Notes: generated by a model not told the origin, from the sequence alone. Shown: positions 17,819 through 25,685, counted from the stretch's first letter. The stretch: 43,926 nt of DNA from Bacillota bacterium (GCA_022706785.1 JAKJBW010000016.1:1-43926), one strand, 5' to 3'. Numbers and translations are program-made.

Positions 17819-18883
17819 ATGTCGGATAAGGTATTGATGAAGGGCAACGAGGCTATCGCCGAGGCGGCGATGCGCGCCGGGTGCCGCCATTTCTTCGGCT
17901 ATCCCATTACCCCGCAGACAGAGCTTGCGGCATATATGGCCAAAAAGATGCCAAAGGTGGGCGGCCTGTTTTTGCAGGCGGAAAGCGAGGTTGCCGCTAT
18001 AAATATGGTATACGGCGCTGCCGGCGCCGGCGTCAGGGTAATGACCAGCTCGTCGAGCCCCGGTATCAGCTTAAAACAGGAAGGCATTTCATACATAGCG
18101 GGCGCGGATCTGCCGTGCCTGATCGTTAACATTGTACGCGGCGGCCCAGGGCTTGGGGGTATCCAGCCTGCGCAGTCGGACTATTTTCAGGCGACCAGAG
18201 GGGGAGGGCACGGCGACTACCGTTTGATCGTGCTTGCACCCTCGTCCGTCCAGGAAATGGTGGATCTGACCTACCTGGCGTTCGACCTTGGCGATAAGTA
18301 CCGTATGCCCGTGATGATAATAGGCGACGGTATGCTGGGCCAGATGATGGAGCCTGTGGTTTTTGACGATACCAAGGGCGGCGGCACTGGAGAAAAGGCA
18401 TGGGCCACAACGGGCACAAGGATGGCACGCAAAAGAAACATTATAAACTCGCTTTATATCACGCCTGAGGAGCTTGAAAAGCTTGTCTGGGAGCGGGAGA
18501 AAAAGTATGATACGGTAAGGGCGGCGGAGGTGCGCTTTGAGCAGTATGCCGCCGGGGACGCCGAATATATCATAGCCGCATACGGAACGACGGCCAGAAT
18601 CGCCAAAAACGCTATTGATACGCTGCGCAGGGAAGGTTATAAGGTGGGGCTGATCAGGCCCATAACGCTCTGGCCATTTCCTAATGAGGCGTTTAGCAGG
18701 GCGGCCAAAACCGCCAAAGCGTTTTTGACGGTGGAAATGAGCACAGGCCAGATGGTGGAGGATGTGCGCCTTTCCGTGGACGGCAAGGTGCCCGTCCATT
18801 TCTACGGCAGAACGGGCGGCATGGTGCCGTCGCCTGCCGAGATCATTGAAAAGATCAAAAGTATCGCCGGAGGTGACAAGTAA
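17819..18883 (+). CDS. vorB: 2-oxoacid:ferredoxin oxidoreductase alpha subunit (VorB-like)
   Basis: 354 aa. [20 protein letters not shown] and PITPQTE are the signature of the alpha (pyrimidine-binding domain) subunit; [19 protein letters not shown] and [20 protein letters not shown] follow. Length and motifs resemble VorB (2-oxoisovalerate) best, though KorA-type members are close. The complex oxidatively decarboxylates a 2-oxo acid to an acyl-CoA and reduces ferredoxin, and can run in reverse. AGGAGG lies 8 nt before the ATG; the gene overlaps the beta gene by 1 nt. Substrate is an inference: branched-chain 2-oxo acids would fit ilvE in the same region. Confidence 0.92.
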   Translation: MSDKVLMKGNEAIAEAAMRAGCRHFFGYPITPQTELAAYMAKKMPKVGGLFLQAESEVAAINMVYGAAGAGVRVMTSSSSPGISLKQEGISYIAGADLPCLIVNIVRGGPGLGGIQPAQSDYFQATRGGGHGDYRLIVLAPSSVQEMVDLTYLAFDLGDKYRMPVMIIGDGMLGQMMEPVVFDDTKGGGTGEKAWATTGTRMARKRNIINSLYITPEELEKLVWEREKKYDTVRAAEVRFEQYAAGDAEYIIAAYGTTARIAKNAIDTLRREGYKVGLIRPITLWPFPNEAFSRAAKTAKAFLTVEMSTGQMVEDVRLSVDGKVPVHFYGRTGGMVPSPAEIIEKIKSIAGGDK

Positions 18884-19635
18884 TGGCAATCGTTTTTGAA
18901 AGACCCAAATCGCTCAGTGACGTTACCCTGCACTATTGTCCCGGCTGTACCCATGGTATCATCCACAGGCTGATCGCCGAGGTCATAGATGAACTTGATA
19001 TCGAAGGAAAAACCATAGGGGTAGCCCCTGTGGGCTGTTCGGTGTTTGCGTATAATTATTTTAACTGCGATATGCAGGAGGCCGCCCACGGGCGTGCGCC
19101 CGCTGTGGCGACGGGCATTAAGCGCGCTGATCCCGGTAATATCGTTTTCACCTATCAGGGCGACGGCGATCTGGCCGCGATTGGTACTGCCGAAACTGTC
19201 CACGCGGCGGCAAGAAGCGAAAATATTACCGTCATCTTTGTCAACAACGCTATCTACGGCATGACGGGCGGGCAGATGGCGCCCACATCGCTTGTGGGGC
19301 AGGTTACCCAGACGTCCCCGTACGGACGCAAGACAGAAACGCAAGGGTATCCGCTGAAGGTGTGCGAAACGCTTGCCACCATCCAAGGCACAGCCTATGC
19401 GGAGCGGGTTTCGGTGGACGATGTGAAAAACATCAAAAAGGCAAAAGCGGCTATTAAAAAAGCGTTTGAGAATCAGCTGGCGGGCAGGGGCTTTTCCATT
19501 GTGGAGGTGCTGTCCACATGCCCGACAAACTGGGGCCTTTCGCCCGTAGAGGCCTTGGGCTGGCTCCGTGAAAACATGATGCCCCACTATCCTTTGGGGA
19601 TATACAAGGATATCACAAAGGAGGAGAAGAAATGA
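18883..19635 (+). CDS. 2-oxoacid:ferredoxin oxidoreductase beta subunit (TPP-binding)
   Basis: 250 aa. The thiamine-diphosphate motif [22 protein letters not shown] is clear, and YCPGCTHG near the N-terminus carries the cluster-associated Cys pair typical of KorB/VorA beta subunits. It binds TPP and forms the catalytic site with the alpha subunit. Its start shares a base with the alpha stop, and its own stop overlaps the gamma start (ATGA), so the three subunits are translationally coupled. Confidence 0.93.
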   Translation: MAIVFERPKSLSDVTLHYCPGCTHGIIHRLIAEVIDELDIEGKTIGVAPVGCSVFAYNYFNCDMQEAAHGRAPAVATGIKRADPGNIVFTYQGDGDLAAIGTAETVHAAARSENITVIFVNNAIYGMTGGQMAPTSLVGQVTQTSPYGRKTETQGYPLKVCETLATIQGTAYAERVSVDDVKNIKKAKAAIKKAFENQLAGRGFSIVEVLSTCPTNWGLSPVEALGWLRENMMPHYPLGIYKDITKEEKK

Positions 19636-20174
19636 ATCAGACATCCGAATTGATCATTGCCGGCTTTGGCGGGCAGGGTATCTTATTTGCCGGCAAGGTT
19701 TTGGCATACGGCGGAATGCTTGCGGCAAAAGAGGTCAGCTGGCTGCCGTCCTACGGCCCCGAGATGCGCGGCGGTACCGCCAACTGTCATGTTATCGTTT
19801 CCGACGCACCGGTCAGCTCACCCATCATCACCAACCCTACGCTGCTCATCGCAATGAACAAGCCGTCGCTGGATAAGTTTGAGGATGCCCTCGTGCCGGG
19901 TGGCATGGTGTTTGTGGACAGCACATTGATAGACCGGCAGGTGAAGCGCTCCGATGTGCGGGTGCACTACATACCGGCCACTCAGCTTGCGCAGGACATG
20001 AACGCGCCAAAGCTTGCTAACATGATCATGCTGGGCAAACTGATTGCCGAGGCTGACATGCTGACCTATGACGAGGTCAAGACAGGGCTTGGCAAAAGCG
20101 TGCCTTCCTCAAAACAGGATTTGCTGGCGCTTAATCTCAAGGCCATAAATGCAGGCTACGGTTATAAAGCATAA
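19632..20174 (+). CDS. 2-oxoacid:ferredoxin oxidoreductase gamma subunit
   Basis: 180 aa. [17 protein letters not shown] and [19 protein letters not shown] are diagnostic of the gamma subunit (VorC/KorC/PorC type), a dehydrogenase-fold domain that binds CoA and completes the enzyme. AAGGAGGAG inside the end of the beta gene serves as its ribosome-binding site. Last gene of the operon; a terminator follows. Confidence 0.93.
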   Translation: MNQTSELIIAGFGGQGILFAGKVLAYGGMLAAKEVSWLPSYGPEMRGGTANCHVIVSDAPVSSPIITNPTLLIAMNKPSLDKFEDALVPGGMVFVDSTLIDRQVKRSDVRVHYIPATQLAQDMNAPKLANMIMLGKLIAEADMLTYDEVKTGLGKSVPSSKQDLLALNLKAINAGYGYKA

Positions 20175-20197
20175 GAAAAGAAGGTTGTAACATATCC

Positions 20198-20232
20198 AAA
20201 ACTCCCGCAGGCTTTATGGCAGGAGTTTTTTT
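20198..20232 (+). terminator. Terminator of the oxidoreductase operon
   Basis: AAAACTCCCGC pairs with GCAGGAGTTTT (one mismatch) around a 10-nt loop and is followed by more T. Confidence 0.75.
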
Positions 20233-20268
20233 CATACGCTGACTACTAAAAAAATTTTTATTTACCCC

Positions 20269-20299
20269 TTGACTATAACGCTGCGTGATGGTGTATAAT
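20269..20299 (+). promoter_or_regulatory. MerR-type promoter with a 19-bp spacer
   Basis: TTGACT (20269-20274) and a perfect TATAAT (20294-20299) are 19 bp apart instead of 17. Over-long spacers are the hallmark of promoters that MerR-family proteins activate by DNA distortion. It lies just before the MerR gene, so self-activation is inferred. Confidence 0.7.
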
Positions 20300-20324
20300 C
20301 GGTTTGCAGGAAGGGGAGAGGGCT

Positions 20325-21071
20325 ATGAATACCAAGCAGGTAGCAGGTCTAACAGGCATCAGCGTGCGCACGCTCCATTATTACGATAAAATAGGGCTGT
20401 TATGCCCCGGGCGAAATGATGAGAATGGCTACCGGCAGTATGTTGAAGCGGATCTGGATTTGCTGCAGCAGATCCTGTTCTTCAAAAAGTGCGGTTTTTC
20501 GCTTTCTAAAATCAGGGCGCTGATCAAAAGCCCGTCGTTTGACAGAAAGCAGGCGTTTATTTTGCAGAGAAAATACCTGCAGCATGAAAAAAGGCGCATA
20601 GACACTATGCTGGCGACCCTGGATAAATCCTTAAAAGCAATGAAGGGGGAGTATGATATGGCACAGAATGAAAAATTCAAAGGACTGGATTTTGATAACA
20701 ATCCTTATGAGGATGAGGCAAGAAGGTTGTGGGGCGACCAAGCTGTGGACAACAGCAAAAAGCATATCGGTTCGCTTTCGGATGAGGAGAAAAGTGCGGT
20801 TGCCAAGGGGATGGACGACTTGTTTTGCTCGCTGGCCAAGCTGCGCTTGCAAGACCCTGCCTCGGATGCCGTCCAGGCCGCTATGGACGGGATGTATCGC
20901 TACTTTAACCAAAACTTTGGTGTGACATACAGTCTGCAGGCTTTTGCGGGCCTGGGGCAGATGTATGTGACGGATTCGCGGTTTACCGAAAATATCGACA
21001 AATACGGCGCAGGGCTTTCCGAATTTTTGGCGGCGGCAATGGGCATATACGCAAAAAACAAGGCAAAATAA
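20325..21071 (+). CDS. MerR family regulator with TipAS-like effector domain
   Basis: 248 aa. The winged-helix MerR domain is residues 1-70 (NTKQVAGLTGISVRTLHYYD, then IGLLCPGRNDENGYRQY), followed by a dimerisation helix to about 115. The C-terminal domain (about 125-245), with NPYEDEARRLWGD, is TipAS-like; in Streptomyces TipA this domain binds thiopeptides, and in other members diverse hydrophobic drugs. A strong GGGGAGAGG precedes the ATG. No transporter or resistance gene is beside it; the only obvious target is its own promoter. Confidence 0.9.
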   Translation: MNTKQVAGLTGISVRTLHYYDKIGLLCPGRNDENGYRQYVEADLDLLQQILFFKKCGFSLSKIRALIKSPSFDRKQAFILQRKYLQHEKRRIDTMLATLDKSLKAMKGEYDMAQNEKFKGLDFDNNPYEDEARRLWGDQAVDNSKKHIGSLSDEEKSAVAKGMDDLFCSLAKLRLQDPASDAVQAAMDGMYRYFNQNFGVTYSLQAFAGLGQMYVTDSRFTENIDKYGAGLSEFLAAAMGIYAKNKAK

Positions 21072-21092
21072 ATGCTGTAAGCACAAACGACA

Positions 21093-21130
21093 ACACAGCC
21101 GCTCATCCGACTTGCGATGAGCGGCTGTGT
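21093..21130. terminator. Hairpin downstream of the MerR gene
   Basis: ACACAGCCGCTCAT (21093-21106) and its exact complement (21117-21130) form a 14-bp stem with a 10-nt loop. No T run follows, so termination strength is uncertain. Confidence 0.5.
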
Positions 21131-21134
21131 ACAT

Positions 21135-21299
21135 TAGACTTCTTTCAAAACTGATTCGCGGCGGCAAAAACGGCTGTTTTTCCGTCCCGCTGTGTTGTCA
21201 GAACCCGCCAATACACAAAGTATTGTCGGAACCTGCCGCCTTGCGGCACAAAAAAAACATCCCGTTTATCCGCGCGCGCCCAGTTTCGAAAGAAGTCTA
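21135..21299. mobile_element. MITE-like element with TA flanks
   Basis: About 165 bp bounded by AGACTTCTTTCAAAACTG (21136-21153) and CAGTTTCGAAAGAAGTCT (21281-21298), inverted repeats that differ at one position. TA dinucleotides at both borders look like a TA target duplication, as left by IS630/Tc1-mariner elements. It has no coding capacity. Its centre contains CCAATACACAAAGTATTG and neighbours similar to the dispersed repeat near ilvE. The right end stops 8 bp from the coaX stop codon. Confidence 0.6.
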
Positions 21300-21306
21300 T
21301 TTCAAA

Positions 21307-22083
21307 TCATTGTGCGGGACGGTTCTTGTCGTATAGGATTTGCAGCCCCTTTAGGGTAAGATGCGAATCCAGAATATCTATCGCGTTGGTCGCCTCTGAG
21401 ATCATTGACGCGGTGCCGCCGGTGGCGATCACCTTGATGTCGCCGCCGCCCATCTCCGCTTTCATGAGGCGCACGATGTTTTCAATCATTCCGGCATAGC
21501 CGTAAATCATGCCCGACTGCATGGAGGAAACCGTGTTTTTGCCAATCACGCGCTCAGGGCGCTCCAGCTCAATTTTCGGCAGCTTGGCGGTGCGTTCTAT
21601 CAGCGCCTCCAGTGAAATTTTGATACCCGGGCATATTACGCCGCCCAGATAATCGGCAGCTTTGGTAATGGCGCAGAAGGTGGTGGCCGTGCCGAAATCA
21701 ATAATGATGGCGGGGCCGCCGTAAAGCGCGTCTGCCGCTACGGCGTTTACGATCCTGTCGGCGCCGACCTCCTTGGGGTTGTCGTATTTGATATTGATTC
21801 CGGTTTTGATGCCCGGCCCAACGATCACAGGCTTGATTTTAAGGTAACGGCGCACCGCACGCTCCAAAGAAAACATGACCTGCGGCACAACAGAAGAGAT
21901 GATCACGTCTGAAATACTGTCTACAGCAAGACCGTTGTAGGACAGCAGCTGCACAAGAAACATGCCCGTTTCGTCGGCGCTGCGGCTGTAGTCGGTGGAC
22001 AGCCGCCAGCTTTTTAAAAGCTCGCTTCCCTCAAACACGCCTGTCACGATATTGGTATTTCCCACATCAATCACGATAAGCAT
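21307..22083 (-). CDS. coaX: Type III pantothenate kinase
   Basis: 258 aa. The N-terminal [16 protein letters not shown] holds the first phosphate-binding loop of the ASKHA fold; [11 protein letters not shown] and [14 protein letters not shown] are the other family motifs, with [10 protein letters not shown] after. It phosphorylates pantothenate in the first step of CoA synthesis and, unlike CoaA, is not feedback-inhibited and needs a monovalent cation. An upstream GTG forms part of the ribosome-binding site (GAGGTG), so the ATG at 22083 is preferred. The gene product supplies CoA, a substrate of the oxidoreductase next door. Confidence 0.95.
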   Translation of the reverse strand: MLIVIDVGNTNIVTGVFEGSELLKSWRLSTDYSRSADETGMFLVQLLSYNGLAVDSISDVIISSVVPQVMFSLERAVRRYLKIKPVIVGPGIKTGINIKYDNPKEVGADRIVNAVAADALYGGPAIIIDFGTATTFCAITKAADYLGGVICPGIKISLEALIERTAKLPKIELERPERVIGKNTVSSMQSGMIYGYAGMIENIVRLMKAEMGGGDIKVIATGGTASMISEATNAIDILDSHLTLKGLQILYDKNRPAQ

Positions 22084-22123
22084 ACATCTCACCTCATATT
22101 TAAGCTGGACAGTTTAACGGTGT

Positions 22124-22591
22124 TCAGCGGCAATTGATCACGGCTATGCGCAGGGCGCCGCTGTCTATCTCGATCACGGCGTAGCTGCCGCATATATGCC
22201 CCATGCTGCCCGGATTCAAAAGGCGCACGCCAAAATCAAGTCTGTCGCAGGGGGCGTGGGTGTGGCCGAAAACCGCGATATCCGCTCCGGCATTTGCCGC
22301 CCGTGCGGCCAATAGGTCAAGCCTTTGCTTTACCCGGTAAAAATGGCCGTGTGTCAGAAATATTTTTTTGCCTGCTGCCGCTACGAGCAACTCACCCGGG
22401 GCGGACGAGACAGGATCGTTGTTGCCCGTCACATAGTGAAACACAATATCAGGATAGAGCGAAGACAGTTTTTTTGCGTCTGTGACCATATCCCCCGCGT
22501 GTAGTACCATATCCACGCCATCTACGCAGTCAAGTGTGCTGATACAGCCTTGCGTCCTGCCGTGCGTGTCTGAAAAAACCAAAATGCGCAC
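22124..22591 (-). CDS. YfcE/MJ0936-type metallophosphodiesterase
   Basis: 155 aa. Calcineurin-like ligands in order: FSDTHG, HAGDMV, VTGNND, LTHGHFYRV and GHTHAP. The family hydrolyses phosphodiesters in vitro; physiological substrates are largely unknown. The open frame extends 24 codons upstream, but the GTG at 22591, with GGGAG 10 nt before it and followed at once by RILVFSDTHG, matches the family start. The gene runs directly into coaX (40 bp), suggesting co-transcription. Confidence 0.9.
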   Translation of the reverse strand: MRILVFSDTHGRTQGCISTLDCVDGVDMVLHAGDMVTDAKKLSSLYPDIVFHYVTGNNDPVSSAPGELLVAAAGKKIFLTHGHFYRVKQRLDLLAARAANAGADIAVFGHTHAPCDRLDFGVRLLNPGSMGHICGSYAVIEIDSGALRIAVINCR

Positions 22592-22701
22592 AGTTACGCG
22601 CTCCCTTCGGGAAATTAGGATAAGTGTATCACAAAAAATGCGCGCATACAAGAGATTGTCCATCGTTTTTGGGCAAATGCGGTGTTTTTTAAAAAAAATG
22701 C

Positions 22702-22730
22702 TTGCTATTGCGATGGATATGTGCTAAAAT
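22702..22730 (+). promoter_or_regulatory. Promoter of rpmB
   Basis: TTGCTA (22702-22707), a 17-bp spacer with TGTGC before the second element, and TAAAAT (22725-22730). About 90 nt before the rpmB start. Confidence 0.65.
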
Positions 22731-22825
22731 AACACTTGCTTTTGGCAATGGACCGTCAGGTTTTGCCCGGAGTTTGGATGATAACACGATTTATATGGCA
22801 GGATATATAGGAGGTGTGGTTTTAA

Positions 22826-23014
22826 ATGGCAAAGTGTGATATTTGCGGCAAGGGCGTTTCCTTTGGTATTAAGGTCAGCCATTCTCACAGAAGGAGCAAC
22901 CGTATGTGGAAGGCAAATGTAAGAAGCGTTCGTGCCGTTGTGAACGGAACTGCGAAGACTGCAAAGGTTTGTACGCGCTGCCTGCGTTCGGGCAAAGTGC
23001 AAAGAGCCGTTTAA
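22826..23014 (+). CDS. rpmB: 50S ribosomal protein L28 (zinc-binding type)
   Basis: 62 aa. MAKCDICGKGVSFGIKVSHS and RSNRMWKANVR are typical of L28, ending CTRCLRSGKVQR. CDIC and CTRC supply four Cys residues of the zinc-binding form. AGGAGGTG lies 10 nt before the ATG. A single-gene unit with its own promoter and terminators. In Bacillus subtilis spoVM lies beside rpmB; here the SpoVM-like gene is about 20 kb away. Confidence 0.96.
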   Translation: MAKCDICGKGVSFGIKVSHSHRRSNRMWKANVRSVRAVVNGTAKTAKVCTRCLRSGKVQRAV

Positions 23015-23036
23015 GCTAGGGCAATCAGCTTGCAAG

Positions 23037-23075
23037 GCCCTCGGAAAGCCGTTTGGTTTGCCGAAGGGCTTTTTT
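23037..23075 (+). terminator. Terminator of rpmB
   Basis: GCCCTCGG pairs with CCGAAGGGC (one bulge), followed by a T run, 22 bp past the rpmB stop. Confidence 0.7.
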
Positions 23076-23093
23076 CGTTGTCTGGCACTAACC

Positions 23094-23119
23094 AAAAAGC
23101 GGGCATGCGCCCGCTTTTT
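23094..23119. terminator. Perfect bidirectional hairpin after rpmB
   Basis: AAAAAGCGGGC and GCCCGCTTTTT are exact complements around a 4-nt loop (ATGC). A second terminator of rpmB or a reverse-strand one. Confidence 0.6.
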
Positions 23120-23176
23120 ATATGATACGGGATTACGCCAAAATGGATTGTCGGGCACGGGATCAGAATTGCCGCT

Positions 23177-23310
23177 GACTGCCCGCGTAATGCCATCGGG
23201 CGCTGCCCGTTTGTTTTATATATAGGAAATGACACTAAAATAAGCTGCCGGGCAACGATTGTCGTTTGACAACAGACTGCCCGCGTAATGCCAGCGGGCG
23301 CTGCCCGCTT
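23177..23310. repeat. Pair of GC-rich palindromic repeats
   Basis: A 33-bp sequence starting GACTGCCCGCGTAATGCCA occurs at 23177-23209 and again at 23275-23307 with one difference. Each copy contains GGGCGCTGCCC palindromes and the second is followed by T residues. They lie in the convergent gap between rpmB and the aminotransferase gene, where no gene is visible (23015-23373). Confidence 0.55.
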
Positions 23311-23316
23311 TTTTAA

Positions 23317-23350
23317 TAATGCCTGCCAAGCGAATGATTGGCAGGCATTA
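23317..23350 (-). terminator. Terminator of the lrp-aminotransferase operon
   Basis: TAATGCCTGCCAA and its exact complement are separated by 8 nt, 24 bp past the aminotransferase stop. Confidence 0.7.
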
Positions 23351-23373
23351 TATCTATTTTATATTACAATCCG

Positions 23374-24549
23374 TTATTTATACCGCTTCACAAAGCGCTC
23401 TATGCGGTGCAGCGCTTCCTGAATGTTTGTTATGGCGTAAGCATATGAGCAGCGGACAAACCCTTCACCGCTTGCGCCGAAAGCATTGCCGGGCACCACG
23501 GCCACCTTCTCCTCACGCAGGAGCGTTTCGCAGAAGCTGTTGGAATCCAAGCCGGTGCCGCTGATGCACGGAAACACATAAAACGCGCCCAACGGTTCAA
23601 AACAGTCAAGCCCCATACTGCAAAAGCCGTCCACCATAACCTTGCGGCGATAATTATATTCGTCCTTCATCATTTCAATATCCTCATCGCCGTTTTTCAG
23701 CGCCTCAATAGCGGCGTACTGGCTGGTTGTGGGCGCGCTCATGATGGCGTACTGATGGATTTTAGTCATTGCCGCGATCATATCGGAATGTCCGCAGGCA
23801 AAACCGAGCCGCCAGCCCGTCATGGCGTAGGCTTTGGAAAATCCGCTTATGACAACCGTACGGTCCTTCATATCGGGAATCTGCACAATGGAAAAATGCT
23901 TTCCGGCGTATGTAAGCTCGGCATATATTTCGTCTGCCAGCACAACAATATTTGTTCCGCGGAGCACCTCGGCTATCTGCTCTAAATCCTCCTTAGTCAT
24001 AATCCCGCCGGTGGGGTTGTTGGGATACGGCAGGATAAGCACCTTGGTGCGCGGAGTAATAGCGTCTTGCAAAGCCTTTTTTGTCAGCCGGAACCCGTCG
24101 GCCTGGGTAGTTTCAATCGGGACCGCGACGCCGCCCGCCAGGGCCGCGTCCGGCTTGTAGCACACAAAGCTGGGTTCGGGCACAAGCACCTCATCGCCCG
24201 CCGATATCAGGGCGCGCAGGGCCAGGTCAATGGCCTCGCTGCCGCCGACCGTAACAACAATTTCTTTTGTGGGGACATAGCTAAGCGCAAAGCGGCGCAG
24301 CATATATGCGGCGATTTCCTCACGCAGCTCAGACAGGCCGGAGTTGGAGGTGTAATAGGTATGTCCCTTTAACAGGGATTGGATGCCCGCCTCACAGATA
24401 TGCATGGGCGTCACGAAATCGGGCTCTCCCACGCCGAGCGAGATAGCATCCTTCATTTCGGAAACAATGTCAAAGAATTTGCGTATTCCCGAAGGAGGAA
24501 GCGTCTTTACCACAGGCGAGATCGCCTTTGCCATGTCAAATCCGCTCAT
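23374..24549 (-). CDS. Class I/II PLP-dependent aminotransferase
   Basis: 391 aa, fold-type I. LGVGEPDFVTP, YTSNSGLSELREEIA, LPYPNNPTGG, LADEIYAELTY and SGFSKAYAMTGWRLGF (the PLP lysine) are all present, and FVRCSYA near the end holds the substrate-carboxylate Arg. Closest in pattern to the aspartate/aromatic (PatA/AspC-like) branch; the exact amino donor cannot be read from sequence. Its start overlaps the lrp stop (ATGA), so it is translated together with the regulator, which probably controls it in response to an amino acid. Confidence 0.92.
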   Translation of the reverse strand: MSGFDMAKAISPVVKTLPPSGIRKFFDIVSEMKDAISLGVGEPDFVTPMHICEAGIQSLLKGHTYYTSNSGLSELREEIAAYMLRRFALSYVPTKEIVVTVGGSEAIDLALRALISAGDEVLVPEPSFVCYKPDAALAGGVAVPIETTQADGFRLTKKALQDAITPRTKVLILPYPNNPTGGIMTKEDLEQIAEVLRGTNIVVLADEIYAELTYAGKHFSIVQIPDMKDRTVVISGFSKAYAMTGWRLGFACGHSDMIAAMTKIHQYAIMSAPTTSQYAAIEALKNGDEDIEMMKDEYNYRRKVMVDGFCSMGLDCFEPLGAFYVFPCISGTGLDSNSFCETLLREEKVAVVPGNAFGASGEGFVRCSYAYAITNIQEALHRIERFVKRYK

Positions 24550-25025
24550 AGGGTTATCACTCTTCTTTCGTCCTCGGACACATGGTCAAACACCACACCG
24601 TAATCTTTATATTTTTTGAGCACAAAATGTGTGGAGGTGCTGATTACCTGATCAAGCGCCGCAAGCTTTTCAGAAACGAACAAGGATACCTCCTTGAGTG
24701 TTTTGCCTTCAATAAAGACAGCCAGGTCAAAGCCGCCGCTCATCAGGTAGACGCTTCTGACCATATCATAGCCGTAGATCCTTTCGGCAATCTTGTCAAA
24801 CCCTTGTCCCATCTGCGGGGTGACGCGAAGCTCAATAAAGGCGTCCACATATTCCTTGCTTGTCTTTTCCCAGTTTATAAGCGGCTTGTAGCCCAAAATC
24901 ACATTGTCGGCCTCATACTGCCGTATCGCCGCCGCCACTTCGTCAGGCGCGGCGTCGATCATGACGGCGATCTGTTCGGGGGTCATGCGGCAGTTCTTTT
25001 CCAATATACGCAGAATATGCTCCAT
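24546..25025 (-). CDS. Lrp/AsnC family transcriptional regulator
   Basis: 159 aa. An N-terminal winged helix (about 1-55) with TPEQIAVMIDAAPDEVAAAI is followed by the RAM ligand-binding domain (about 65-140), seen in GYDMVRSVYLMSGGFDLAVF. Lrp-type proteins form octamers and sense amino acids. The DNA-binding part is acidic and somewhat divergent. Gene order lrp-aminotransferase is common in Firmicutes and suggests local control. GGAG lies 9 nt before the ATG and is itself part of the duplicated 130-bp element. Confidence 0.9.
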   Translation of the reverse strand: MEHILRILEKNCRMTPEQIAVMIDAAPDEVAAAIRQYEADNVILGYKPLINWEKTSKEYVDAFIELRVTPQMGQGFDKIAERIYGYDMVRSVYLMSGGFDLAVFIEGKTLKEVSLFVSEKLAALDQVISTSTHFVLKKYKDYGVVFDHVSEDERRVITL

Positions 25026-25029
25026 AAAA

Positions 25030-25159
25030 ATGCTCCATTCCGCCGCCCTGCATCGGCATAAAACAATGTTTAAAATGCTCTTGTCCGCAGGGCAAGGAAT
25101 GATAAGAGCATTTTTTGCGCAACGCCGTTTCGCCCTTTGGGCGAAAAATTCGGCGGCGC
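25030..25159 (-). repeat. Structured repeat, lrp-proximal copy
   Basis: 130 bp, 127 identical to the copy at 25205-25334. On the minus strand it forms, in order, a TTTCGCCCAAAGGGCGAAA hairpin, a stem TGCTCTT..AAGAGCA with a large loop, and a 3' GCAGGGCGGCGGAATGGAG that includes the lrp ribosome-binding site. GCCCTGC in the large loop (rc of 25087-25093) is exactly complementary to GCAGGGC (rc of 25045-25051), allowing a pseudoknot. GCCGCC near the 5' end could close the whole unit with GGCGGC. Confidence 0.7.
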
Positions 25160-25180
25160 GACTAATTCCGCCGGAGGCTT

Positions 25181-25203
25181 AGTTTGAAAGGCGCTTTCAA
25201 ACT
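25181..25203. repeat. Hairpin between the two repeat copies
   Basis: AGTTTGAAAG and CTTTCAAACT are exact complements around 3 nt. Next to it (about 25164-25176) is a further ATTCCGCCGG, resembling the 3' tail of the element. Confidence 0.5.
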
Positions 25204-25204
25204 A

Positions 25205-25334
25205 ATGCTCCATTCCGCCGCCCTGCATCGGCATAAAACAATGTTTAAAATGCTCTTGTCCACAGGGCAGGCAATGATAAGAGCATTTTTTGCGCAACGC
25301 CGTTTCGCCCTTTGGGCGAAAAATTCGGCGGCGC
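25205..25334 (-). repeat. Structured repeat, promoter-proximal copy
   Basis: Tandem partner of 25030-25159. The three differences all lie in the large loop. The loop bases read GCCCTGT (rc of 25262-25268), so the long-range pairing with GCAGGGC (rc of 25220-25226) is kept with a G-U pair. Here GGAG is not followed by a start codon. Confidence 0.7.
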
Positions 25335-25398
25335 AACCGGCCTTTTTCCCGCTGAAACGTGGTTAGCGGACAGGTCTGGCCTGACTGATATCACATCT

Positions 25399-25428
25399 AT
25401 TATATGATATCTGCCATCGTAAAATCAA
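25399..25428 (-). promoter_or_regulatory. Promoter of lrp-aminotransferase
   Basis: On the minus strand TTGATT (rc of 25423-25428), an 18-bp spacer, and TATAAT (rc of 25399-25404). If used, it gives a leader of about 365 nt that includes both 130-nt structured copies. Confidence 0.55.
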
Positions 25429-25456
25429 TACATTTTTTACATTTCTGTCGATGATT

Positions 25457-25497
25457 AAAAAAGCGTCTGGCCCGAAACAAAAAAACGGCGCTTTTTT
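25457..25497. terminator. Terminator-like hairpin upstream of the Cys-rich pair
   Basis: AAAAAAGCG (25457-25465) and CGCTTTTTT (25489-25497) are exact complements around a 23-nt loop. It separates the lrp promoter from the following + strand genes. Confidence 0.5.
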
Positions 25498-25538
25498 ACC
25501 GGGCAATTTTGCTGTTATTTTTCTTTTTCGGTAGTGTA

Positions 25539-25566
25539 ACCACTTTTGCCGATATTTCATATGATG
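25539..25566 (+). promoter_or_regulatory. Possible sigma-K-like promoter
   Basis: AC (25539-25540), 17 bp, then CATATGATG. The late sporulation sigma-K pattern is AC-N16/17-CATANNNT. It is a loose pattern, so this is only suggestive. It lies 33 bp before the first Cys-rich gene. Confidence 0.3.
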
Positions 25567-25598
25567 TAGTACAATAACAAAAAAAGGAGGCAACGAAT

Positions 25599-25685
25599 AT
25601 GTCATTTTTCGGCGGGGACGACAATTGCTGCTGCATCTGGATAATTCTTATTATAGTAATCCTGTGCTGCTGCTGCAATGACTAA
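25599..25685 (+). CDS. Tiny Cys-rich membrane peptide 1
   Basis: 28 aa. MSFFGGDDNCCC is followed by a 10-residue hydrophobic core (IWIILIIVIL) and ends CCCCND. AAAGGAGG lies about 10 nt before the ATG. It is not a family I can name. Layout (Gly/Asn-rich head, one short membrane helix, Cys-rich end) recalls the tiny YjcZ-type sporulation peptides, but the CCCC block is different. Seven Cys in 28 residues, on both sides of the helix, suggest metal binding, disulfide or thioether cross-linking, or acylation. Coding is supported by the close paralogue 85 bp downstream, which keeps frame, length and end. Confidence 0.8.
   Translation: MSFFGGDDNCCCIWIILIIVILCCCCND

Noticed and set aside
24904..25366. 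ORFs over the duplicated 130-bp element
   Set aside because: The two translations are alike only because the DNA is duplicated. The hairpins and the location in the lrp leader argue for non-coding sequence.
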